NCBI RefSeq assembly: GCF_001424405.1
Contig: NZ_LMPS01000005.1
Span: 248,001 to 312,000 of the forward strand
DNA from: Dyadobacter sp. Leaf189
GTDB taxonomy: Bacteria > Bacteroidota > Bacteroidia > Cytophagales > Spirosomataceae
Length of the DNA: 64,000 bases
Direction: 5' to 3'
Part shown: positions 7,535-16,024 of the stretch, piece after piece
How the letters are laid out: each line of letters opens with the position of its first letter
Numbering within the stretch: the first letter of the stretch is position 1
Notes under the pieces: generated by a model
Database searches by the model: none
Told to the model about the DNA's origin: nothing
Seen by the model: the letters and a program-made list of their open reading frames with translations, nothing else
Position numbers and translations under genes: made by a program

Positions 7535-10321
7535 TCAAATCCCGAACTTCCGAAGATTGTATACGAAACTCACCAGGAAATAGCGCTTTAAAACTATACT
7601 CCGGACATCTTCTATGTAGGTCTCGGTGGTGTTGCGCGTCAGGCTGCGGTTTTGGTTGAGTATGTCGAAAATATGCAACTTCACTTCTCCCTGTTTGCCC
7701 TTCAAAAACTGCCTGGACAATGCTGCGTTCCAGAGCGTGAACTGCTGGTTGAAGCCGCGGGCGCGTCCCGTCGTCCCGTTGTAGGTCAGGTCTGAACTGA
7801 ATGTGAATTGAAAAGGCAGCTGCCAATGGAAATCTGCTGTGAGGTACTGTGACCAGTAATGCGTATTCTGCTCACGCAAAAGAGAGTACCGGGCCTGCTG
7901 GTAACTAATCCGCGCGCCCAATCCATAGTCGATTTTACCATTAAATGCGCTTTGAATGCGTATTCCCTGACTGAGCAAAGTGGTATTCGCCCGGTTTTCG
8001 AGGTTGTTTATCAAACTTTTACTTCCCGACATATTCACCTGAGAATTCAGTGTCAGGTTCAATTTCAATGGATTCATATTTCTGCTCCACGACAGAAAAC
8101 TGTTCAGCGCCCAGAAACCATGCGTGTTAATCGGTATCGAAAACCTGGCTCCATTTTCGCTGATCGACATGGCATTGTTGATCCGGCTGTTGCTCTGATT
8201 GAGGTTGGCGAAAAGAAAAAGGCTGCGGTCGCCGCTATTGTCTGAGCTGTTGTAGGTCAATGTAAGTGTGTTAAAGAACTCTGGCAGAAGCGCAGGATTA
8301 CCGCTTTTTACATCCAGTGGATTGGTATTGTCAACAACAGGCTGCAACTGCGTGATGCTTGCTGGCGCAATGCGCGTGCGATATTGCAGCCGTGCACGCC
8401 GGTTGCCCGGGAAGGTATAGCTGAACAATCCGTTAGGCAGCCAATGGAAATAGCTTTTGTCAATGCGCGATTCCTGCGAAAGATTGTCAGAGACCTGACG
8501 CGCGCTTTGTACATCGATGCCCAGCGTGTAGCTGAACCGGAGTCGCTGCGTTTGTAATGTGGCGCCGGCTTTGTGCGCCGCAAACGTACCCGCAAACCGG
8601 TTGGTAAGCATTGAATCGGCAACAGAATAGCTGTTTGTTTCCTCATTTTTATCAAAAACAAACCGCGACTGCCGGTTTTGATGATTGATCAGCGCATACC
8701 TTACTTCCAGTTTCTGGCGAAATGAAAGCGGCTCGGTATAGGAGATATTCAGGTTGTTTTGTGCCGAAAAGCTGCTCTGCCTGTTTTGCTGATCGATATG
8801 GTCGGAAAGTTTTTCAATAACGGCTGAATCGTAAAACATGTTCCGCGACTGGTTGTAGCCGGTGGTTTTTCCGTCAGCCAAGACCGTGTTCAGGTTAGCG
8901 GAAAATGTGCGGCCCTGTTTTGCGAATTTGTGCATCAGTATCAGGTTGTTGTACCCGTTCATTCCGTTCCCCGACGAGCGGTAATGCGTCTCTCCGGCAT
9001 TCAGCGAATCTCCTGCCTTTGTATTCGCAGCATTCAGTACATCACTTTGGTACCGGACCTTTTGCCACGAAAAATGAGGTGTGAAGCGGAGACTTGTCAG
9101 TGAATCCAGCTGAAACTCGAACCTGCCCGCAAAACGCTGGTTAAAAGCCTTGTTCCTGTTGTAGCTGGATTGGTCCGCTACAAACGACTGCCCCGGCAAA
9201 ATGTATTCACGCCGGCTTTCCTGGTCCGTGGTCGTGATCGCCTGATTGGCAAAATAGCTTGCAGAAATCTCCGCCCGCTTTCCATAACGCACTTTTTCAC
9301 CCTCAGCCCGATAGTTGAAGCCGCCTGCCCGAACTTCGGTCATATTCGCCGGACCCTGGCCGTCCTCGTCCCCAAAAGACCCTGGCTGGCCTGTGAACAT
9401 CGGCCCGCCCATTCCCCCGCCGGGCAGACTTCCGTCACCGAGCGAAAAGTTCTGCCGGTTCAGGTTATTGGCTTCACCTACCAGTGATATCTGCCTGCCC
9501 GGTCCTCCATTGCGGTTGTTGAACCTGTTGAGGCTCAGCTTTCCCTGGTAGCGCATTGCATTCAATTCGGTATTCCGGCCGGCCCCAATCGCATTCTGGC
9601 CAAAATAACCTTTCCCTTTGTCTTTCTTGATAGTGATATTGATCGTGCGCTCGCGGTTACCGTCATCGATCCCTGAAAATTGCGACTGGTCAGAAGACTG
9701 GTCGTAAACCTGTACCTTATCTACAATGCCCGCGGGCAGGTTACGTGTCGCCATTTTGGGATCGTCGCCGAAAAACGGTTTCCCGTCCACGAACACCCTG
9801 CGCACAGCCTGTCCATTGCTTTTAATCTGTCCGTCGCGCGAGACTTCCACGCCGGGTAACTTTTTGAGCAATTCTTCCACCTGTGCATTCGGCTCGGTTT
9901 TGAATGCGTCTGCATTGAACTGCACCGTATCTCCCTTCACCGATACCGGAGGGGCTTCCTGTTTGATGACCACTTCCTGCAAATCGGTACCCTGCTCGGT
10001 CATCCATAATGTATCGAGCCGCACATTCTGCGCTGCTACTTCAAAGAGCACAGATTTGTTACGATACCCTATAAACGTTACCAGCAACCGATAGCTGCCT
10101 GCGGCCACATTTTTAAGTTTAAAATGGCCGGCGCCATCGGTAATGCCCGCGGTAACATAGGCGGAATCGCTTTGTGTGAGCAGTGATACCGACGCCGTAC
10201 GCAAAGGTTTTTGGCTGATCGAGTCAAGAATGGTTCCCGACACTTCCGCCCGGACAGCTGACTTCTGTCCCGAGGCGGTGAAGCAGGTCAGGATCATGGC
10301 TAATAGGAATGCGAATTTCAT
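7535..10321 (-). CDS. TonB-type outer-membrane beta-barrel receptor (GLPGLI-associated type)
   Basis: A 928-residue outer-membrane protein. Order of parts: a signal peptide (to about residue 18); a carboxypeptidase-regulatory-like sandwich (about 25-110, VSGTILDSISQKPLRTASV); a plug domain (about 120-235, with VEELLKKLPGVEVSRDGQ and RRVFVDGKPFFGDDPKMA); a glycine- and asparagine-rich insert (about 265-330); and a large C-terminal barrel. This is the 'outer membrane beta-barrel family' architecture rather than SusC type, and such genes commonly sit beside a GLPGLI gene, as here with only 3 bases between them. The transported substrate is unknown. The pair is divergent from the two-component system at 11222-13318, which may control it. 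Confidence 0.88.
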   Translation of the reverse strand: MKFAFLLAMILTCFTASGQKSAVRAEVSGTILDSISQKPLRTASVSLLTQSDSAYVTAGITDGAGHFKLKNVAAGSYRLLVTFIGYRNKSVLFEVAAQNVRLDTLWMTEQGTDLQEVVIKQEAPPVSVKGDTVQFNADAFKTEPNAQVEELLKKLPGVEVSRDGQIKSNGQAVRRVFVDGKPFFGDDPKMATRNLPAGIVDKVQVYDQSSDQSQFSGIDDGNRERTINITIKKDKGKGYFGQNAIGAGRNTELNAMRYQGKLSLNRFNNRNGGPGRQISLVGEANNLNRQNFSLGDGSLPGGGMGGPMFTGQPGSFGDEDGQGPANMTEVRAGGFNYRAEGEKVRYGKRAEISASYFANQAITTTDQESRREYILPGQSFVADQSSYNRNKAFNQRFAGRFEFQLDSLTSLRFTPHFSWQKVRYQSDVLNAANTKAGDSLNAGETHYRSSGNGMNGYNNLILMHKFAKQGRTFSANLNTVLADGKTTGYNQSRNMFYDSAVIEKLSDHIDQQNRQSSFSAQNNLNISYTEPLSFRQKLEVRYALINHQNRQSRFVFDKNEETNSYSVADSMLTNRFAGTFAAHKAGATLQTQRLRFSYTLGIDVQSARQVSDNLSQESRIDKSYFHWLPNGLFSYTFPGNRRARLQYRTRIAPASITQLQPVVDNTNPLDVKSGNPALLPEFFNTLTLTYNSSDNSGDRSLFLFANLNQSNSRINNAMSISENGARFSIPINTHGFWALNSFLSWSRNMNPLKLNLTLNSQVNMSGSKSLINNLENRANTTLLSQGIRIQSAFNGKIDYGLGARISYQQARYSLLREQNTHYWSQYLTADFHWQLPFQFTFSSDLTYNGTTGRARGFNQQFTLWNAALSRQFLKGKQGEVKLHIFDILNQNRSLTRNTTETYIEDVRSIVLKRYFLVSFVYNLRKFGI

Positions 10322-10324
10322 AGG

Positions 10325-11098
10325 TTATCTCCCGCCGTCTCCGGGCATCATTTTCTGCTGACGGAAGTCGGCCAGCGCCTTTTCACGAATGTCGTTCAGT
10401 TCTTCTTTGGAAACAGGCTGAGCGTCTGGCTGCGGTGCCACATCTTTGTCGCTTACATCGCCCGATTGCACCTTCACCGCCCTGAACTGTTCGCGGGTAC
10501 CTTCAATCAGCAACACAACGCCCTTCTCCGGTGTAAGCTCATGCACAGGCGAGTAGGTGACGGGAAGCGCTTCGGTAAACCACACTGAGCAGGGTTCGTT
10601 TTTCAATTTTACAACGGCCTTTTTACAAGGGTAACCTGCTATTTTCTTTGTCTCACCTGTGACCTGCCAGCCGGATGCGCGTTCAATGGGCGTTTCAGTT
10701 TGGTAGCTTTTTGATTCCGGGCCCTTCATCGTCAAAAAAGTGACGATTTTACTGCCTTCCTGGTCTACCAGCTTGTATTCATCGAATGGGCGGCCGAGGT
10801 TGATCGTGCGGCCGGGACCGCCATTTGCCGAAACCCGGCTGACAATTGTATTCTGATCGTCTAAAACCTCTTTGACATAATTCCCCGAAAAGTAAGATTT
10901 CTGTCCAAAAGTGCGCGAGTCGGGAAGGTCTGTCGGGAAGTTGGGGTCGCCGGGTTTTACGGGTTCTCCATTGATAACCATCCTTAATTGCGAAGGGTCA
11001 ATTTTGCGAACGATCTCGTAGCTGATCTGTCCTGAAAACTGTGCATAAGCCTGCCCGGCGGCCAGCCACAATGCGGCCAGCAGAATTGTGATTTTCAT
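10325..11098 (-). CDS. GLPGLI family protein
   Basis: A 257-residue exported protein with a signal peptide ending at AQFSG. The opening FSGQISYEIVRKID and the central KIAGYPCKKAVVKLK segment are characteristic of the GLPGLI family found in Bacteroidota. The motif that names the family is not literally present; the corresponding region reads PEKGVVLLIEGT, which is a divergence to note. The C-terminus is charged and ends in a helical tail. The function of the family is unproven, but its genes pair with TonB-type barrel receptors, and the receptor here starts 3 bases downstream, so the two are very likely one operon. The promoter region is shared with the divergent kinase gene. Confidence 0.82.
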   Translation of the reverse strand: MKITILLAALWLAAGQAYAQFSGQISYEIVRKIDPSQLRMVINGEPVKPGDPNFPTDLPDSRTFGQKSYFSGNYVKEVLDDQNTIVSRVSANGGPGRTINLGRPFDEYKLVDQEGSKIVTFLTMKGPESKSYQTETPIERASGWQVTGETKKIAGYPCKKAVVKLKNEPCSVWFTEALPVTYSPVHELTPEKGVVLLIEGTREQFRAVKVQSGDVSDKDVAPQPDAQPVSKEELNDIREKALADFRQQKMMPGDGGR

Positions 11099-11162
11099 AG
11101 CATTTTCCTGTTTTGATTTGACGATTCAAAATTGAACAGAAGCTATGTTAGGCACTGCTATT

Positions 11163-11180
11163 TAGTGTTAAATAGTGTTA
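11163..11180 (+). promoter_or_regulatory. Direct repeat, possible response-regulator box
   Basis: TAGTGTTA occurs twice, at 11163-11170 and 11173-11180, so equivalent bases are 10 apart, one helical turn. The repeats lie about 40-60 bases upstream of the kinase start, within the divergent promoter region. OmpR-type regulators usually bind such tandem half-sites, so this is a candidate autoregulatory site for the adjacent regulator. Confidence 0.4.
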
Positions 11181-11209
11181 CAGCCGCGCCAATCGTGCGT
11201 GCCGCAATG

Positions 11210-11217
11210 TAGCTTTG
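11210..11217 (+). promoter_or_regulatory. -7 promoter box TAGCTTTG (TAnnTTTG type)
   Basis: An exact match to the Bacteroidota -7 consensus TAnnTTTG. It ends only 4 bases before the kinase ATG at 11222, which places the transcription start at or within a few bases of the start codon, so a leaderless mRNA is likely. I see no TTG -33 element at the normal 17-23 base spacing, which fits an activator-dependent promoter. Confidence 0.55.
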
Positions 11218-11221
11218 TAAC

Positions 11222-12640
11222 ATGAGCAGCTCCCGTATCAGATTCATTTTCTGGTTAATGACCACTTGCATTGTAGCGATCAATGTATTTCAAGGCTACT
11301 GGCTGTTGACAAACTACCGGCTGCACCGGTCGCAGTTTAAGGACACCGTACAGGAAGCCTTGTTCCGGGTGGTGGAAAGGGAGCAGATCACGCGCGCGGA
11401 TGCGCTCTTCGGTCGTAGCGGACAGAAGCCCGGCGCACCGGGCCCGCCGCCAACCTCGCAGCCCCGGATGATCGTTCGCAAGTTTCAGTCAGGCCCGGAT
11501 GCGCAGGCCAGATTGTATATCCGGTCGGAGAGCGGGGAGGAGAAAAGCATAGCTCCGGGCGATAAATTGGCCGACCGGATTTCCAGAATGCTGGTGATGG
11601 GCTGGGCTGAGGGCGATCAGATTGACAAGCGGAAATTGTTCAGGGCATACCGGTACGAACTGCGTGAGCGCGGCATACAGGCTGCATTTCTGATCGATAC
11701 ACTGCGTATTGTACCCCAGGTTTCGGGCAGTAACTCCATTTTTATTGATAAGGAAACGGGTAGACTGAATGCAGCAAATCAGTTTAAAACATTCCCCGTT
11801 CCCATTAATCCTGTCAAAAACCTGTTTGTGCAGGCTACATTCGATATGCCGTTTTTTTATTTGTTCAAAAAAATGGGCGGCTTGCTGGCGGCGAGCTTTG
11901 TGCTGTTGACACTCACCAGCGGCTGCTTTATTTATATGTTGCAGACTATCCTGAAACAAAAGCGGCTCTCGGAGATCAAAAGCGATTTCATCAACAACAT
12001 GACCCACGAGCTGAAAACGCCCATTGCGACGGTAACCGCCGCCGTGGAAGCGATGATGAATTACGGCGTGCTTGACAATCCTGAAAAGACAAAAAACTAC
12101 CTTTCGATTTCCTATAACAACCTCGGGCGCTTGTCGGAGCTGGTGGAGAAAGTGCTTCATCTCGCTGTGGAAGACAAGCAGGAGCTGCAACTGCACCGCG
12201 AGCCGGTTAACCTCCGCGAACTGATCAGTGAGATCACAGCAGCTTATGCATTGAATGCCGCAAAGCCCGTGCATTTCAATCAGGATGTCAGCGACCACGA
12301 TGTAATATCAGTCGACAGAATGCACTTTGGCAATGTGCTGAGCAACCTGGTCGATAATGCCGTTAAGTACTCGAATGATCAGGTGCAAATTGACTTTAAA
12401 TACAAAAAAGAAGGTGATCACTGGCAGCTTTCGGTGGCTGACAATGGGATCGGCATTGCTAGACATTACCAGCAGGCAGTTTTCGACCGCTTTTTCCGGG
12501 TGCCCACAGGCGATCTGCATACGGTGAAAGGCTTTGGGCTGGGGCTCGCTTATGTCAGACAGGTTGTGGAGCGGCATGGCGGCCGGATTGAGCTGGTAAG
12601 CGAACCGGGCAGGGGAAGTGAGTTTATCCTTAAATTTTAG
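11222..12640 (+). CDS. Sensor histidine kinase
   Basis: A 472-residue inner-membrane sensor kinase. Transmembrane segments lie at about residues 8-30 and 218-240, framing a periplasmic sensor region of about 185 residues rich in Arg and Pro. Then come the H-box FINNMTHELKTPIA with the phosphoacceptor His262, the N-box NVLSNLVDNAVKYSND, the G1 box DNGIGI and the G2 box GFGLGLAYV, all intact. It autophosphorylates and passes phosphate to the regulator whose gene starts 3 bases downstream. It is divergent from the GLPGLI/receptor operon. The signal is unknown. Confidence 0.93.
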   Translation: MSSSRIRFIFWLMTTCIVAINVFQGYWLLTNYRLHRSQFKDTVQEALFRVVEREQITRADALFGRSGQKPGAPGPPPTSQPRMIVRKFQSGPDAQARLYIRSESGEEKSIAPGDKLADRISRMLVMGWAEGDQIDKRKLFRAYRYELRERGIQAAFLIDTLRIVPQVSGSNSIFIDKETGRLNAANQFKTFPVPINPVKNLFVQATFDMPFFYLFKKMGGLLAASFVLLTLTSGCFIYMLQTILKQKRLSEIKSDFINNMTHELKTPIATVTAAVEAMMNYGVLDNPEKTKNYLSISYNNLGRLSELVEKVLHLAVEDKQELQLHREPVNLRELISEITAAYALNAAKPVHFNQDVSDHDVISVDRMHFGNVLSNLVDNAVKYSNDQVQIDFKYKKEGDHWQLSVADNGIGIARHYQQAVFDRFFRVPTGDLHTVKGFGLGLAYVRQVVERHGGRIELVSEPGRGSEFILKF

Positions 12641-12643
12641 ACA

Positions 12644-13318
12644 ATGTCAAAAGTCCTGCTGATCGAAGACGAAGCCGCATTGGGTATGATCGTGAAAGAC
12701 AGTCTGATCTACCGTGGCTTCACCGTTTTTTATGCGGAAAGCGGAAGCGCCGGTTTGTTACTGTTTGCCGAGCACCGGCCCGATATCATAGTAGCAGATG
12801 TGATGATGCCGGATATGGATGGTTTTACAATGGCCGAGCACATCTGCAGGCAGGATCGGGATATACCCATTATATTCCTGACGGCGCGCTCGCAAACTTC
12901 CGATGTCGTGAGAGGCTTTGAGCTGGGCGGGAATGATTACCTCAAAAAGCCTTTCAGCCTCGACGAGCTAGTTGTGCGCATTCAGGCACTGCTCCGGCCA
13001 AGAAACGCTGCAAAGGAGCATGATGCGCATTTTAATATTGGCAGGTACACTTTCTACCCGGCCAGGCAGCGCCTGTCAATTGACGGACACGATATTGCAT
13101 TGTCGCACAGGGAAGCAGAGCTGCTGCGCCGTTTGTACCAGCTCCGTAACCAGGTGCTGAAAAAGAATGTGGTGCTTCTGGAGCTTTGGGGCGACGATTC
13201 CTTCTTCAATGGACGCAGCCTGGATGTTTTCATCACCAGGCTGCGCCGCTACCTTAAAGAAGACCCGCAAATTCAGATTGTTAACATCCGCGGAATCGGG
13301 TATAAGTTGATAGTCTGA
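12644..13318 (+). CDS. OmpR-family DNA-binding response regulator
   Basis: A 224-residue two-domain regulator. The receiver domain (1-120) has acidic residues in LIEDE, the phosphorylation site Asp52 in IIVADVMMPDMDG, the conserved Thr in FLTARS and Lys102 in YLKKPF. The C-terminal winged helix (about 125-224) follows, with RQRLSIDGHDIALSHREAELL and the recognition region NGRSLDVFITRLRRYLK. It lies 3 bases after the kinase stop and is clearly co-transcribed with it. Its stop is 8 bases from the stop of the convergent permease gene. Likely targets are the neighbouring receptor, the GLPGLI gene and the permeases, but this is inferred from position only. Confidence 0.94.
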   Translation: MSKVLLIEDEAALGMIVKDSLIYRGFTVFYAESGSAGLLLFAEHRPDIIVADVMMPDMDGFTMAEHICRQDRDIPIIFLTARSQTSDVVRGFELGGNDYLKKPFSLDELVVRIQALLRPRNAAKEHDAHFNIGRYTFYPARQRLSIDGHDIALSHREAELLRRLYQLRNQVLKKNVVLLELWGDDSFFNGRSLDVFITRLRRYLKEDPQIQIVNIRGIGYKLIV

Positions 13319-13326
13319 CCAGCCGA

Positions 13327-15722
13327 CTAATCGTTTTTCAAAGATTTTACGGGATCAAGCAATGCAGCCCTGATCGCCTGAAAGCTCACGGTGAGCAATG
13401 TAATCGCCATTGCGCCCATGATCGCAGCTGCGAAAATCCACCAGGACAGGCTCGTCTGATAAGTATATTGTTGCAGCCAGTCGCGCATCAGGTAGTAGGC
13501 AACCGGCGTGGCAAGCAGGCAGGAGATCAATACCAAAATCACGAAATCCCTGGTCAGCATCCGCCAAAGGTCGGCTATCGAAGCGCCCAGTACCTTGCGA
13601 ATGCCGATTTCTTTCTGCCGTTGTTCCGCGAAAAAGGAGGCTAAACCAAAAAGACCCAGGCAGCTGATGAAAATGGCCAGTGACGCAAACGTGGTGGAGA
13701 GCTGGCCAATCCTTTCTTCTGCATAAAACTTTCGTTTGTATTCCTCGCTGGCAAACTTGTATTCAAACGGACTTCCCGGATTGTATTTCCTGAAAACAGG
13801 TTCAAGTTTGGCAAGTGCGTCCCTTGCATTGAGATCAGGATTAAGCCTGATGTGGATGAAAGAGGTCCAGTCTTCTTTTAACATAAAAACCGTGGGCTGG
13901 ATAGGCATGAACGGTGAGCCGGTAATCACGTCGTTGATGACACCCACAATGGTATATTGATCGCCATTCCACTGCACATTAGTACCTACCGCCTTTTTGA
14001 GCCCCATAAACTGAACGGCGCTTTCATTTACTACCATGCCAAGGCGGTCAGAGGAAAAGTCGGTGGAGAAGTCGCGGCCTTCCTTGATTTGCCAGTTGAT
14101 GGTTTCGCCGTATTCGGGGGTAATGCCCACGGTTCCGAGATCGCCGAGCTGATCAGGATCTTTACCCGGCCAGTTGAAACTCGCGTCACTGCTCCATACT
14201 TCGGATGCCGGACTCGATGACTTCGCTACATTCATGACCGCACCGGTTTGCAGTAGTTCCTGGCGGAGTGCCGAAGCGTGTTTTTGCAGATCGGGCGTAT
14301 TGATTGCCACAGATAGCAATCCTGAGCGGTCAAAGCCTGTGGGCCTGTTTTTGGCATAATCGATCTGCCGCAACACCACCAGCGTGCCAATCACCAGTGT
14401 CACTGATACGGTAAACTGAATGACGACCAGCGTTTGTCGCGGGATAGCCGCAAACTTCCCTGCGCGGACCAGCAAGGATGAGCCGGCACCGGTAAGCACC
14501 TTCACCGGCTGGAATCCCGACAGGTACAAGGCCGGGTAACTTCCGGCAAGCAAACCGCTTAACAATGCAAAGCCCAGTCCGGGGAGCCAACTGACTGCAT
14601 TGTCCCAGGAAAGCTGATCTGTTTATCTGAAACCTGGTTAAACCACGGCAGTAGCAGCTGCACCAGCAGCAACGCAAGTACAAATGCAAATACAGCGACC
14701 ATCATGGACTCGCTAAAAAACTGGGCAATGAGCTGGCTGCGGAGCGAGCCTACTGCCTTGCGGATACCCACTTCCTTCGCGCGTTTTTGCGATCGTGCGG
14801 TCGATAAATTCATAAAATTGATGCAGGCAAGCAGCAGCACAAACAAGCCGATAATGCCGAAAAGCCAGACAAACTGAATCTGTCCCCGGACTGCCACGCC
14901 ATTTTCCCATTCCGAATAAAGATGCCAGCGGCTCATGGGGTGCAGGAATGCTTTTGGATCAAATCTCGCTTCTTCTTTGGCGTGACGCGCTTTGATTTTC
15001 TCGATTTTGGCGCTTACCTGCTCAAAGCTGGTATGTGGCGCAATTTGTACGAGCAACAAAAATGAGTTATTGCCCCAATTGGTTTCGGAGCGTTTGACCC
15101 AGGGCTCTTCCTCTACAAAGTATTTCCAGGGCAGCAGAAAAGACACTTCGCGGAACTCGGTATCGAAAGGAATGTCCGCATAAATGCCGGTCACCTTGAA
15201 AAAGCGTTTGTTGTCAATCCTGACAGACTTGTTAATGGGATCTTCATCACCAAACAGCGCCTTAGCCACCGACTCGGAGAGCAGGGTGGAGGAGGGATCT
15301 TTAAGGCCGTTTGCTGTGCCTTTGGTGATCCTGAGTGACATCATTGCGGTAAAGTCGGGTTCCACGCAGTTTCCTTTTCTGGAAATTTTCTTGTCCCCGA
15401 CAGCCAGTATGTGGTCCTCGGTCCATGAAGAGGAGGCAATGCGGCTGAATTCGCTGGCATGTTCATTGGCCAGCGCCTCCCGCATCGGCAGGGGAGTTGC
15501 CTGCGTGGTAGTGGTGGTACCGTTGTAGGTTTGATGTTGCATGACGCGCGCAATGCGGTCATAGTTTTGGTGGTATTTGTTGTACGAAAGCTCGTCCCAC
15601 ATCCAAAGGCTGATCAGGATGACCGTCGTCATACCAATGGACAAACCGGCGATGTTGATCGCGGAATACGTGCTGTTTTTAGCGAGGTTTCGAAATGCGA
15701 CTTTGATGTAGTTATGTAGCAT
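13327..15722 (-). pseudogene. MacB/FtsX-type ABC transporter permease, frameshifted
   Basis: Two adjacent open frames together make one ABC permease of about 800 residues, the same size as the intact paralogue at 16025-18394. The N-terminal part (from the ATG at 15722, MLHNYIKVAFRNLAKN) contains the first membrane segment, the MacB-type periplasmic domain and the first FtsX block (ACINFMNLSTARSQKRAKEVGIRKAVG). It ends at a TAA at 14559 after an aberrant tail. The C-terminal part continues in another frame as [26 protein letters not shown], through the second periplasmic domain and second FtsX block ([28 protein letters not shown]). Its apparent start is not a real initiation codon. A single missing base at about 14604-14610 explains the break. 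It may be a true pseudogene or a sequencing error. Confidence 0.85.
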
Positions 15723-16024
15723 ATTGATCAGGGTTAGGTTCTTTATGTTCAAGCAATTTACCATTGAATCCCGGCAAATACCTTACCATTTCCGCGATGT
15801 GCCCGGAAGACGCATAAACCCCGGTTTGTATTTATAGAATGTCCGCTAGTGCACAGCATCGCGTCCGGTTGTGAACAATGCAGAGGCCGGTTTGCATTGG
15901 AACATCGGTCAAACGAGCTTGCTAACAGCGGTTTAAAGTGCATTCGAAAAATGGCACGGCATTTAATTGGTCACATAGGCGAAATCTCCGTGTGAGTACC
16001 CATTCTTCTTTAACCCGCTCCAAT
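15723..16024. other. Divergent intergenic region between two permease genes
   Basis: About 300 bases without a supported gene. It must hold the promoters of the leftward (15722) and rightward (16025) permease genes. I find no exact TAnnTTTG box, no strong palindrome and no RNA-like fold. The open frame from 15938 that runs into the rightward gene is a 5' extension of that gene rather than a separate gene. Confidence 0.5.

Noticed and set aside
14559..14610. Programmed ribosomal frameshifting in the permease gene
   Set aside because: The junction (TTTCCTGGGACA on the coding strand) has no slippery heptamer and the paralogue needs no frameshift, so mutation or a sequencing error is simpler.
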